In this document: piece after piece, positions 17,307-25,631 of the stretch
How positions within the stretch are numbered: position 1 is the stretch's first letter
Layout of the letters: every line of letters starts with the position of its first letter
Assembly: GCF_000718635.1 (NCBI RefSeq)
Contig: NZ_JOBF01000004.1
Coordinates: 124,001-188,000, forward strand
Reading direction: 5' to 3'
DNA from: Streptomyces varsoviensis
Lineage (GTDB): Bacteria > Actinomycetota > Actinomycetes > Streptomycetales > Streptomycetaceae
Length of the DNA stretch: 64,000 nucleotides
Notes under the pieces: model-generated
What the model was told of the DNA's origin: nothing
Database searches by the model: none
The model's input: the letters and a program-made list of their open reading frames with translations, nothing else
Translations under genes and position numbers: made by a program

Positions 17307-18038
17307 ATGATCAGCGACCGGATGGCCCGGGTACTGAGCATGTTGTACGGCGCGGACCGCGATGACCCGACGGAACTGTTCGCCGAGGTCCTGGACGTGG
17401 ACGGCGTGACGGTCTCCGTGAGCGTGGACACGGGCCGTACCGCGCACACCGAGCGACTGTGGTCCCACGGCGATGTCGCGGTCGCGTTCAGCGACCTCCA
17501 GAACATGCTGGGCGAGGGGCCGGAAATCGACGCCGTCCGCAGCCGTAGCGCAGTGCTGGTCCCGAACCTCGACGCGGTCCAGGCCGAGAGATGGCCGCTG
17601 CTGGTGCCGGCCGCGGCCGACCTGCCGGTGGCGGCCGTGTTCAGCTTCCCCCTCGGCGTCGGGGCGATCCGGCTGGGAGCACTGACGCTGCTGCGCACCC
17701 AGCCGCGCCCGTTGTCCGGTGAGCAGTTGGACGACGCGTTCGCCCTGGCGGCCGCGCTCACCACGACCGTGCTCGACAACGGCCGCCCCGGCCTGGCGAG
17801 CGGCCTGCTGGAGCCGGACCCGCCGGGGGAGTGGCAGCAGGCGGTGGTGCACCAGGCGACGGGCATGATCAGCGTGCAGCTTTCGGTGCCCCTGGCGGAG
17901 GCACTGGTCAGGCTGCGCGCGATGGCCTTCAGCCGCGATCAGCCGATCGTGGAGCTGTCCCGGGACGTGGTGGCGCGTCGGCTGCGGTTCAGCGAATCTA
18001 CGTGCGGGCCGCAGGGTCCGGAAGAGAACAGGGGATGA
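17307..18038 (+). CDS. GAF-type sensor with C-terminal ANTAR RNA-binding domain
   Basis: The 243-residue protein starts MISDRMARVLSMLYG. Residues about 25-170 form a GAF-like sensory domain. The last 65 residues form an ANTAR helix bundle (VVHQATGMISVQLSVPLAEA then FSRDQPIVELSRDVV), the output module that binds paired hairpins in mRNA to prevent termination. I chose the ATG at 17307 because the upstream extension looks non-coding; a GAAGG sits just before it, with rather short spacing. It overlaps the next GAF-ANTAR gene by ATGA, so the two are coupled. The ligand and RNA targets are unknown. Confidence 0.8.
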   Translation: MISDRMARVLSMLYGADRDDPTELFAEVLDVDGVTVSVSVDTGRTAHTERLWSHGDVAVAFSDLQNMLGEGPEIDAVRSRSAVLVPNLDAVQAERWPLLVPAAADLPVAAVFSFPLGVGAIRLGALTLLRTQPRPLSGEQLDDAFALAAALTTTVLDNGRPGLASGLLEPDPPGEWQQAVVHQATGMISVQLSVPLAEALVRLRAMAFSRDQPIVELSRDVVARRLRFSESTCGPQGPEENRG

Positions 18039-18796
18039 CGCCCATGTCCCGCCAACAACAGGTCTCTCAGGTGTTCGTCGAACTGGCGGACACCCTGGTG
18101 GACGAATTCGACATCATCGATTTCCTCCAGAAGCTCTCCGCCCGCTGCGTCGAACTGCTGGACGTCACGGCCGCCGGGATTCTTCTCGCGGACTCCTACG
18201 GCAGGTTGCAGACCATCGCGGCGTCCGACGAGCACACCCGGCTGCTGGAGCTGTTCTCCCTCCAGCACGAACAGGGGCCGTGCGTGGAGTGCTACACACG
18301 GGGGGTCGCCCGTACCAACATCGACCTCGCCAATGCCACGCACACGGCGGGCTGGCCGCGGTTCGCCCACCATGCGCGAGACGCCGGGTTCACCACCACG
18401 CACGCGTTCCCGCTGCGGCTGCGCCAGCACGTCGTGGGGGCGATGAACCTCTTCCACGCCGATCGCCGGCCGCTCGGCGCGGAGGACAGCGCGCTGGCCC
18501 AGGCGCTGGCCGACGTCGCCACGATCGGCATCCTCCAGCAGCGCACGCTGGAGCGGACCCTGACCGAGCGGGCCCAGCTCCAGTCCGCGCTGACCAGCCG
18601 CATCCTCATCGAGCAGGCGAAGGGCATCCTGGCCGAGCGCTGGGACACCACCCCCGACCACGCCTTCACCGCCCTGCGCGGCTATGCGCGGGGGCACGGC
18701 ATGCAGATCTCCGTGCTGGCGGGGAAGGTCATCGACAACGAGGCCCCCTCCGGACTTGGCGAGCCCATCGCCTCGGAGAACGGAGAAAACCGATGA
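18035..18796 (+). CDS. GAF-ANTAR antitermination regulator
   Basis: The 253-residue protein has a GAF domain (about residues 20-170) with the signature QGPCVECYTRG typical of the actinobacterial GAF-ANTAR family, and an ANTAR domain starting at LIEQAKGILAERWDTT. It begins with ATG overlapping the upstream gene's stop; an internal ATG at 18044 (MSRQQQ) is an alternative start nine bases later. It should be a cytoplasmic regulator acting on nascent transcripts in response to a signal sensed by GAF. The next gene, on the opposite strand, is a clear paralogue sharing the QGPCxxCYxTG signature. Confidence 0.87.
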   Translation: MTPMSRQQQVSQVFVELADTLVDEFDIIDFLQKLSARCVELLDVTAAGILLADSYGRLQTIAASDEHTRLLELFSLQHEQGPCVECYTRGVARTNIDLANATHTAGWPRFAHHARDAGFTTTHAFPLRLRQHVVGAMNLFHADRRPLGAEDSALAQALADVATIGILQQRTLERTLTERAQLQSALTSRILIEQAKGILAERWDTTPDHAFTALRGYARGHGMQISVLAGKVIDNEAPSGLGEPIASENGENR

Positions 18797-18853
18797 CTGA
18801 GGGGCGTCGGACGGCGGCGGTGAACGTCCGCGACCGGCGGCGGGCCGGCCGGG

Positions 18854-19618
18854 TCAGCCGGTCTCCCGGTGGTCCCGTCCGTCCCGCTCGTCGGTGAGGT
18901 CGGCGAGCGCGGCGACATCGAAGTCCCCGCGGGTGATGTCGTGCGCGAGCTCGCTCATGCGCACACCGTCCCGGCGGGAACGCTCCCGCAGGGCCCGGAA
19001 CGCGGTGGCGGTGTCGACCCGTCGGTGCTCGGCGACGATGCCGACCGCCCGCTCGACGTGGGAGCGGCTCGTACGGGCGGTGAGGAGCTGGTCCGTGAAG
19101 CGGGCGGGCTGGACGGCCTGGCGGTGCGAGAACAGCCCCACGGTGGCTATGTCGGCCAGGGCCTGAGCGGTCCGCAGGTCGTCCTCGGGCAGGCGGCCGG
19201 GCGCGGTGTGCATCAGGTTGAGCGCTCCGATGACCTGGCCGCGCAGCCGCAGCGGCAGGGCGTGGATGGACCGGTAGCCCAGGACGCGGGCCGCGGGGGC
19301 GAACAGCGGCCAGCGCGTCTCGGTGTCCAGATCGGCCGTGTACTGGATCAGGCCGGTGCGGTAGCAGTCCAGGCAGGGCCCCTGGCCGGACTGGATCTCG
19401 CGGATGTCCAGTTCGTGGCCCTCCTCGCTGGAAGCCCCGATGACATGCAGGTTTCCCTCCAGATCGGCGAGTATGACACCACTGGAGCGGACCCCCAGCA
19501 GGTCGACGCAGTGCAGGGACAGGGTGGTCAGCAGCTCGACCACGTCGAAGTCGTCGACGAGGGTGCCCGCAAGCTCCACGAACGCCTGGGACAACCGTTG
19601 CTCGCGGGAGGTACCCAT
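18854..19618 (-). CDS. GAF-ANTAR antitermination regulator (paralogue, opposite strand)
   Basis: The 254-residue protein starts MGTSREQRLSQAFVELAGTL, closely parallel to the MSRQQQVSQVFVELADTL of its converging neighbour. It keeps the GAF signature GQGPCLDCYRTG and the ANTAR start HVERAVGIVAEHRRVDTATA. The pair probably arose by inverted duplication. The stop codons are 57 bases apart and the genes converge. Possible roles are as for the neighbour; the two may bind different RNA targets. Confidence 0.87.
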   Translation of the reverse strand: MGTSREQRLSQAFVELAGTLVDDFDVVELLTTLSLHCVDLLGVRSSGVILADLEGNLHVIGASSEEGHELDIREIQSGQGPCLDCYRTGLIQYTADLDTETRWPLFAPAARVLGYRSIHALPLRLRGQVIGALNLMHTAPGRLPEDDLRTAQALADIATVGLFSHRQAVQPARFTDQLLTARTSRSHVERAVGIVAEHRRVDTATAFRALRERSRRDGVRMSELAHDITRGDFDVAALADLTDERDGRDHRETG

Positions 19619-19973
19619 AGGGCGAGCGTAGGCAGGCGGTGCTGCTCCCGCAACGCCGGGACGGCCGCTCGCCGCCCGGGCCCGGCAGCGGAGGCCGGCG
19701 CCGGGGCTCGGCCCGTGCGGAACGTTCGGGTGAGTCTTCGACAAAGCCTGGGAGCGTAATTTCAAGCAGAATTCCAGCAATTCACTCGACCGAGTGGCTG
19801 GGAGCGGGTATGAATCGTTTATGCAGCTCGCGGGCGACCACCGCGCCGCTACGGTTGCCGAAGTCATCCCGGACCCCGGTGGCCACCGCATCGCTACTGT
19901 CGCTTGCCCCGGTTCCTGTACGTGAGGTTCTCGCACCCGAGATGTCCGTACGCGAGATCCCTGTAGTACACGA
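19619..19973. other. Intergenic region of 355 bp between divergent regulators
   Basis: It separates a GAF-ANTAR gene (reading left) from a STAS gene (reading right) and includes an AT-richer core around 19755-19830. No tRNA, repeat or small gene is evident. It presumably holds promoters for both genes; none fits a consensus well enough to call. Confidence 0.4.
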
Positions 19974-20414
19974 ATGACGGGGCGCGTTGCTCCAGGGGGT
20001 GCCGCCATGGGCGGGGGATATCACGACGGATACGCGACGGCGCCGGCCGGCGACCTTGAGTACCGGGCCGGCAGCCATCTGAGACTGCGCACGCACGCCA
20101 CGTACGGCTTCACCGTCGCGGAGCCGCTGGGCGAGATCGACATCGCCACGGTGGGCGAGGTGCGCCCGCTGCTGGACGCCGTCACCGAAGGGCCGGCCCC
20201 GACCCTCGCGGTCGACCTGCGCGCCACGACCTTCTTCGACTGCGCGGGCCTGTCGCTGCTGTCCCGCCTCCACAACCGGATCACCGAGCGCGGCGGCCGG
20301 CTGTACCTGGTCTGCGACCAGCCGCTGACGCTGCGGATGCTGCGCATCGTCGGCATGGACGAGCGGCTGCGCCCCGCGCCCACGCTGGAAGCGGCGCTCG
20401 CGCGCGCCTCCTGA
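19974..20414 (+). CDS. STAS-domain anti-sigma factor antagonist-like protein
   Basis: The 146-residue protein has a non-conserved N-terminal 35 residues, then a SpoIIAA-like STAS fold. The strand GFTVAEPLGEIDIATVGE is followed by the phosphorylation loop TFFDCAGLSLL (residues 87-96). In active antagonists this loop reads D-S-S/T-G, with the Ser phosphorylated by an RsbW-type kinase. Here it is D-C-A-G (Cys90, Ala91), so it cannot be phosphorylated at the usual place. It may be permanently bound or regulated in another way. An internal ATG at residue 12 is an alternative start. The gene is followed by a strong terminator hairpin. Confidence 0.85.
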   Translation: MTGRVAPGGAAMGGGYHDGYATAPAGDLEYRAGSHLRLRTHATYGFTVAEPLGEIDIATVGEVRPLLDAVTEGPAPTLAVDLRATTFFDCAGLSLLSRLHNRITERGGRLYLVCDQPLTLRMLRIVGMDERLRPAPTLEAALARAS

Positions 20415-20433
20415 CCGCGAGGGCGTACGGCGA

Positions 20434-20468
20434 CGGGCCGCGCCCCCCGTAACAGGGGACGCGGCCCG
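20434..20468. terminator. Terminator hairpin between STAS and aminopeptidase genes
   Basis: CGGGCCGCG at 20434 pairs with CGCGGCCCG ending at 20468, and four further C-G pairs extend the stem after one mismatch. It lies 20 bases after the STAS stop codon. Repeats follow: the 17-mer GCGGAGGCCGTACGGGC occurs twice in tandem at 20545-20578, before the convergent pepP stop. Confidence 0.7.
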
Positions 20469-20588
20469 CCGGTGTGCGTACGGCCGTACGGGCGCGGTGT
20501 CCGTACGAGCACGGGGGCCCATACGACCACGGGCCCGTATGGACGCGGAGGCCGTACGGGCGCGGAGGCCGTACGGGCGCGGGGGCGG

Positions 20589-22046
20589 TCAGCCCTTGAC
20601 GCGGGCCATCCACGCCTCGACGTCCGAGGCCGTGCGCGGCAGCGCGGCGGACAGGTTCCGGTTGCCGTCCTCGGTGACGAGGATGTCGTCCTCGATGCGG
20701 ACGCCGATACCGCGGTACTCCTCGGGCACCGACAGGTCGTCGGCCTGGAAGTACAGGCCGGGCTCCACGGTCAGCACCATGCCCGGCTCCAGCGCGCCGT
20801 TCACGTACGCCTCGGTGCGGGCGACCGCGCAGTCGTGGACGTCCAGGCCGAGCATGTGGCCGGTGCCGTGCAGGGTCCAGCGGCGCTGGAGGCCGAGCTC
20901 CAGAACGCGCTCGACCGGCCCCTCGACGATGCCCCACTCGACGAGCTTCTCCGCGAGCACGCGCTGCGCGGCGTCGTGGAAGTCGCGGAACTTCGCGCCG
21001 GGCCGCACCGCCGCGATGCCCGCCTCCTGGGCCTCGTACACCGCGTCGTAGATCTTGCGCTGGAGGTCGTCGTACGTGCCGTTGATCGGCAGCGTGCGGG
21101 TGACGTCGGCGGTGTAGAGGGTGTGGGTCTCCACGCCGGCGTCCAGGAGGAGCAGTTCGCCGGAGCGGACCGGGCCGTCGTTGCGCACCCAGTGCAGGGT
21201 GGTGGCGTGCGGGCCGGCGGCGCAGATGGAGCCGTAGCCGATGTCGTTGCCGTCGACGCGGGCGCGCAGGAAGAACGTTCCCTCGATGTACCGCTCCGAG
21301 GTGGCCTCCGCCTTGTCGAGCACCTTCACGACGTCCTCGAAGCCGCGCACGGTGGCGTCCACGGCCTTCTGGAGTTCGCCGACCTCGAAGGCGTCCTTCA
21401 CCAGGCGCTGCTCGCTGATGAAGACGCGCAGCTCCTCGTCGCGCTCGGCGGTGACCTTGTCGCGCAGCGCCTCCTCGATCCCGGCGTCGTGGCCGCGCAC
21501 GGCGCGGACCGGGCCGGTGGCACCCCGCAGCAGGTCCGGGAGGTCACGGACGTCCTCGGCGGGGATGCCGAGGAGCTGCTCGGCCTCGGCGAGGCTGTGC
21601 CGGCGGCCGACCCACAGCTCGCCCTGGCCGTCGAGCCAGAACTCGCCGTTCGCGCGGTTGGAGCGCGGCAGCAGGTAGAGCGTGGCGTCGTGGCCGCCGC
21701 CCGCCGCGGGCTCCAGGACGAGCACGCCGTCATGCGTCTGGTCGCCGGTGAGGTAGGCGTACTCGGTGGACGCGCGGAAGGCGTACTCGGTGTCGTTCGA
21801 GCGGGTGCGCAGGTTGCCGGCCGGGATCACCAGCCGCTCGCCGGGGAAGCGCGCGGAGAGCGCGGCGCGGCGGCGGGCGGTGTCGGGGGCCTGCGCGATC
21901 GGCGCGAGGTCGCGCAGTTCCGTGTCGGCCCAGTCGGACCTCATGTTCTCGGCGAGTTCTTCGGACACGGCTGGGTACAGACCGTTCTTCCGCTGCTTGA
22001 TGGGCTCCTCTGCCGCCGGGGTCTGCGGGGTGGGCTCCTCGGTCAC
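20589..22046 (-). CDS. pepP: Xaa-Pro aminopeptidase (aminopeptidase P, M24B)
   Basis: The 485-residue cytoplasmic enzyme removes the first residue when proline is second. The N-terminal creatinase-like domain includes RLVIPAGNLRTRSNDTEYAF. The C-terminal pita-bread domain has the five metal ligands in order: two Asp in LLLDAGVETHTLYTADVTR, His in GTGHMLGLDVHD, Glu in TVEPGLYFQ and Glu in GIGVRIEDDILVT. The start is a GTG at 22046, preceded at the right distance by GAGGAGG; the longer frame upstream has no such site. The neighbour is a PP2C-like gene reading in the same direction from 180 bp further right. Confidence 0.93.
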   Translation of the reverse strand: MTEEPTPQTPAAEEPIKQRKNGLYPAVSEELAENMRSDWADTELRDLAPIAQAPDTARRRAALSARFPGERLVIPAGNLRTRSNDTEYAFRASTEYAYLTGDQTHDGVLVLEPAAGGGHDATLYLLPRSNRANGEFWLDGQGELWVGRRHSLAEAEQLLGIPAEDVRDLPDLLRGATGPVRAVRGHDAGIEEALRDKVTAERDEELRVFISEQRLVKDAFEVGELQKAVDATVRGFEDVVKVLDKAEATSERYIEGTFFLRARVDGNDIGYGSICAAGPHATTLHWVRNDGPVRSGELLLLDAGVETHTLYTADVTRTLPINGTYDDLQRKIYDAVYEAQEAGIAAVRPGAKFRDFHDAAQRVLAEKLVEWGIVEGPVERVLELGLQRRWTLHGTGHMLGLDVHDCAVARTEAYVNGALEPGMVLTVEPGLYFQADDLSVPEEYRGIGVRIEDDILVTEDGNRNLSAALPRTASDVEAWMARVKG

Positions 22047-22226
22047 GACATCCTCCTCGATCTGGACCGCCTTCCATCGTATGTGCGGGCGGCGGAGGGC
22101 CGAGAGGGCGTGACCCACCTGTGAGAAGCCCTGTGGGGCGGGGGTGGGGCGTGCGCCGAACCGGTCGGAGACGGGCCTCGGCCGGACCTCGGCCGGAGCG
22201 GGTCTCGGCCGGCCCACAGCCGGGCC

Positions 22227-23831
22227 TCAGTCGAAGCGGGCCGCGAGAAGTATCACGTCCTCGTCGCTGTCGGCCTCGTCGAGACCGTCCGGCAGGACCG
22301 TGCGCAGCACGTGGTCCACGACCGCCTCGGGGTCCCCGCGCAGCGCGGTGGGGACGCCCGCGGCGGCGGAGTGCAGCCGGGCGAAGGCGCGGTCCATGGA
22401 GTCGCCGGTGCGGTGCAGCAGCCCGTCGCTGTAGAGCAGGAGCGTTTCGCCGGAGCCGGGCTCCAGCTCGACGCTGGGCGCCTCCCAGCAGGAGAGCATG
22501 CCGAGCGGTGCGGAGAGGGACGTCTCCACGTACTCGACGCGGTCGTCGCCGATGAGCAGCGGCGGGCAGTGGCCGGCCCCGGCGAGGACGATCTTGTGGG
22601 CGGGGGTGCCGTCCGGGTGGGGGACGAGGGCCGGCTCGCAGTAGGCGAAGAGGGCGGTGGCGGAGCGGGCGGGTTCGGTGAGCCGGAGCAGGAGTTCGAG
22701 GTCGGAGAGGACCGCGACGGGGTCCTCGCCCTCCATCACGGCGTACGCGCGCAGGGACGCCCGTAGCCGTCCCATCGCGGCGACGGCGCTGGGGCCGGAG
22801 CCGGTGACACCGCCGACGGCGAGGCCGAGCGCGCCCTCGGGCAGCGGCAGCGCGTCGTACCAGTCGCCGCCGCCGTGCGGCCCGGTGCGGTGGCGGACGG
22901 CGAGCCGGACCCCGGTGACCCGCGGCAGCCGGCTGGGCAGCAACTCCTCTCGGAGGGTGGCCACCATGGCGCGGGCGCGGTCGAGTTCGAGGTGGCGGGC
23001 GAGGTGTTCGGCGGCGTACGCGCAGTAGAGGCCGGCGAGGTGGCGCTGGCGGGCGGTGGGCTCGGCCGGCTCGTCGTAGAGCCAGACGGCGGCGCCGAGC
23101 CGGCCGGTGGCGTCGGTGGCCAGCGGCACGGCGTAGCTGGCCGCGTAGCCGAGCCGGGCGGCGACCTCGCGGTGGCGGGGGTCGCGCCCCGGCTCGCCGG
23201 CGATGTCGGGGTGGGCGATGCCGGGCCGTACGGGCGGCTGGGCGCCGGGGTCCGGGGCGGCGCCGGCCGGTGCCCGCGCGCCGGACTCCGCTTCGGCCTC
23301 CGGTTCCTCCGTGGCGCCGGGTTCGGGGAGGCCGTCGAGGAGCCGCCCGTAGGCGACGGAGGCGCGGGGGATGGTCTCGATGTGGCCGAGGTCGGCGCGG
23401 CCGAGCCCGAGGCCGACGGTGGTGACGGGGCCGAGGCCGTCGGCCGGCTGGAGGGTGATCAGGCCGCGCCGGGCGCCGACGAGGGAGGAGCCGCCGCGCA
23501 GCAGTTCGTGCAGGGCGGCTTCGAGGGTGCCCGCGCGGGCGATCCGCTCGGTGAGCTCGTGGAGGGTGGTGAGGTCGGAGACCCAGCCCGCGAGGCGGTC
23601 CTGGAGCACCGCGCCGGGGGCGGCGGGCGGCGGGACGGCGGCGCCGGGGACGCCCGGTGCGCCGACGCCGGCGGACCCGTCGGGACCGGCGGACCCGTCG
23701 GGGCCCGCGCGGTCGGCGGAGCGGTCGGCGGAATCGGAAACGCCGTCTGCGCTTTCGGGCACGGAAGTGTGCGCGGGAGTGGGAAGTGAGGGATTGATTC
23801 CGGCCACTTTCGGCAACTGTGGTGCGGTCAT
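22227..23831 (-). CDS. GAF-PP2C (SpoIIE-like) phosphatase-family protein with altered active site
   Basis: The 534-residue protein has a disordered N-terminal 75 residues (Pro, Ala, Ser, Asp repeats), a GAF domain (about 80-275) interrupted by an acidic loop, and a SpoIIE/RsbU-type domain (about 285-534). The first metal motif GGDWYD (Asp323) and the late LLLYSDGL and DEDVILLAARFD motifs are intact. However, the G-D-V-x-G-H-G motif reads GGVTGSG (340-346): the metal-binding Asp is Gly341 and the His is Ser345. It may therefore be a weak phosphatase or a binding protein in partner switching. Start MTAPQLPKVAG at 23831. Confidence 0.85.
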   Translation of the reverse strand: MTAPQLPKVAGINPSLPTPAHTSVPESADGVSDSADRSADRAGPDGSAGPDGSAGVGAPGVPGAAVPPPAAPGAVLQDRLAGWVSDLTTLHELTERIARAGTLEAALHELLRGGSSLVGARRGLITLQPADGLGPVTTVGLGLGRADLGHIETIPRASVAYGRLLDGLPEPGATEEPEAEAESGARAPAGAAPDPGAQPPVRPGIAHPDIAGEPGRDPRHREVAARLGYAASYAVPLATDATGRLGAAVWLYDEPAEPTARQRHLAGLYCAYAAEHLARHLELDRARAMVATLREELLPSRLPRVTGVRLAVRHRTGPHGGGDWYDALPLPEGALGLAVGGVTGSGPSAVAAMGRLRASLRAYAVMEGEDPVAVLSDLELLLRLTEPARSATALFAYCEPALVPHPDGTPAHKIVLAGAGHCPPLLIGDDRVEYVETSLSAPLGMLSCWEAPSVELEPGSGETLLLYSDGLLHRTGDSMDRAFARLHSAAAGVPTALRGDPEAVVDHVLRTVLPDGLDEADSDEDVILLAARFD

Positions 23832-24550
23832 GGCCGGCTGCCTGGCTCGGTCCGCGCGTCGTCGCAGGTGAGTATGGGCTCGAAGGCGGTGTCCGGGGTG
23901 CTGGCGAGCGCCGTTGCCCGACCGTCCGGCCTCTGTGTATTGCTCAATAGCATCGCAAACCCCCATGTCATGTTGCGCCGCTATCAATGTCTCCACATGT
24001 ACACGCCCGAGTAAGGGGATGTCCAGCATTGGACTATTGGGATTGATGGTGTCTGTGGGGATTCGAAGTTGGCCGGAAAATGACCATGGGAGTGTCCAGT
24101 GGAGGTCGACTGACGTCATTCGACAACGCGTCATATCCACCGAGGTGGGTACGTACTCGGAGAAGGGCAGGGGCAGTTGAGATCGCCCCGGAACCCGGCG
24201 GACGGCCATCGCGTCTTAAACGGCGACGGCCGTGCCCCATCCCCGAGTGGCGGCGGGGTTCCCCTGGCGAAGTCATGGGAGCACTGGGCACAGCGCGAAG
24301 CGCCATCAACGCGCCACCCCTCGCCACGTTCCACGCTCGGCCTGCGGCGTGATGCGCTGCCTAGTACGCGCTGTGACCTGTGATCCACGTGGTGTGAGGG
24401 GCTCCGTAGTGTCACGGAGCACACCGGACCGCCGCGAAGTGCCATGCGAAGTGCCCTGTAGTGCGTTGGACATGTAGTGCGATGGACACGTCCCCTGCCT
24501 CCGGCGGGCGGACCCCAGCCCTCGGCGTTCACGGAAAGGAACGAGCGCTC
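23832..24550. other. 719-bp divergent intergenic region
   Basis: No convincing gene is present; the short open frames lack ribosome binding sites and recognisable products. The middle (23935-24150) is AT rich for this genome and includes GTCCA-gcat-TGGAC. Near the right end are a 7-bp inverted repeat GCTCCGT/ACGGAGC (about 24400-24420) and a 16-bp imperfect tandem pair (GTAGTGCGTTGGACAT then GTAGTGCGATGGACAC). The promoters of the PP2C-like gene and of the primase-like gene should be here. Confidence 0.45.
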
Positions 24551-25246
24551 ATGCGCGATTTCCTCGGAAGGCGACGCAAGCTCTCCCCTCGGCGTCGCGG
24601 CGGGCGGTCGACGTTGCTCGCCGCAGCCCTGACCTGCGCGACCGAATGGAAGTGGCCCGTGCTCCCGGGCGTGGGACTACGCCCCGGCCACGGCCGGGAC
24701 CCGGAGTGCGGCTGCCCGCACCCCGACTGCGTGGTGCCCGGCGCCCACCCCTTCGACCCGGGCCTGCTGGCGGCCACCACGGACGCCCGCATGATCCGCT
24801 GGTGGTGGACCAACCGGCCGGACGCGCCCGTCGTGCTCGCCACGGGCGGCGCCGCGCCCTGCGCCGTGAGCCTGCCCGCGGTGGCGGGCGCGCGGGCGCT
24901 GGCCGCCTTCGACCGGCAGGGCGTGCGGCTCGGCCCGGTGGTCGCCACCCCCACCCGGTGGACGCTGCTGGTGGCCCCGTACTCCCTCGAAGTGCTCGGC
25001 GAGTTGCTGCACAGCCAGGACTGGGTGCCGGGATCGCTCCGGTTCCACGGGGACGGCGGCTACGTGGCGCTGCCGCCGTCGCGTACGGGAGCGGGCCGAG
25101 TGCGATGGGAGCGGGCCCCGCGGCCGGCGGCGGCCGGCGCGGGGGCCGGGACGACGCCATGGCTGCCGGACGTCGCCACGGTCGTGGACGTACTGGTCGA
25201 GGAGAGCGCGGGAACCCCGGGCGGCGGGAGCCGACTGGCGCATTGA
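24551..25246 (+). CDS. Primase/polymerase-N-like protein (small)
   Basis: The 231-residue protein starts MRDFLGRRRKLSPRRR after a GGAAAGGA. It has a conserved WKWPVLPGVGLRPG segment, a Cys-rich CGCPHPDC pair, then RMIRWWWTNRPDAPVVLATGG, which resembles the N-terminal part of bifunctional DNA primase/polymerase proteins. Such proteins are conserved in Streptomyces and are annotated this way by similarity only. The catalytic DxD seen in the longer homologue at 49444 is not visible, so catalytic activity is doubtful. The C-terminal third is Ala/Gly-rich. The family is likely; the function is unknown. Confidence 0.7.
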   Translation: MRDFLGRRRKLSPRRRGGRSTLLAAALTCATEWKWPVLPGVGLRPGHGRDPECGCPHPDCVVPGAHPFDPGLLAATTDARMIRWWWTNRPDAPVVLATGGAAPCAVSLPAVAGARALAAFDRQGVRLGPVVATPTRWTLLVAPYSLEVLGELLHSQDWVPGSLRFHGDGGYVALPPSRTGAGRVRWERAPRPAAAGAGAGTTPWLPDVATVVDVLVEESAGTPGGGSRLAH

Positions 25247-25631
25247 GCGGCTGCTGAGCGCGGCTGCCGAGCGCTGCCGCTGAGCGCCTGCTGGGTGCTT
25301 GCTGGTCGCGTGATCGTTTACGCGGCGGTGAAGCGGCCCGTGGGGACGAGCCGGGCGGCGCGTCGGGGTGGATCGAGGCGCGTCGGGGTGGATGGAGGCG
25401 CGCTGCGGTGGATCGAGGCGTGCCGCGGTGGATCGAGGTGCGTCGCGGCGGATTGGGGCAGAGGGGCGCGTACGGGCGGGAGCCGCACGCGCCCTCACTC
25501 GTACGGGTGTAAGCGGACCCGAGTTGTACGGGAAATGGGCCTGCTGGCACGGGGAAGTCGCCGCTTCGGTGGTTATGTTCGGCATACCGATCAACCGATC
25601 AAGCTTCCCCGGCGAGTTGCAGGTGGGTTCC
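25247..25631. other. Intergenic region with five 20-bp tandem repeats
   Basis: From 25361 to 25460 five contiguous 20-base units occur, the first two differing at one base (CGTCGGGGTGGATCGAGGCG and a copy with GATGGAGG) and the others drifting further. No gene is supported. The downstream end carries the promoter region of the secreted protein gene at 25632. Confidence 0.65.

Noticed and set aside
19755..19830. A SigB-type promoter (GGGTAT near 19807) for the STAS gene
   Set aside because: No GTTT-like -35 box lies at the right distance.
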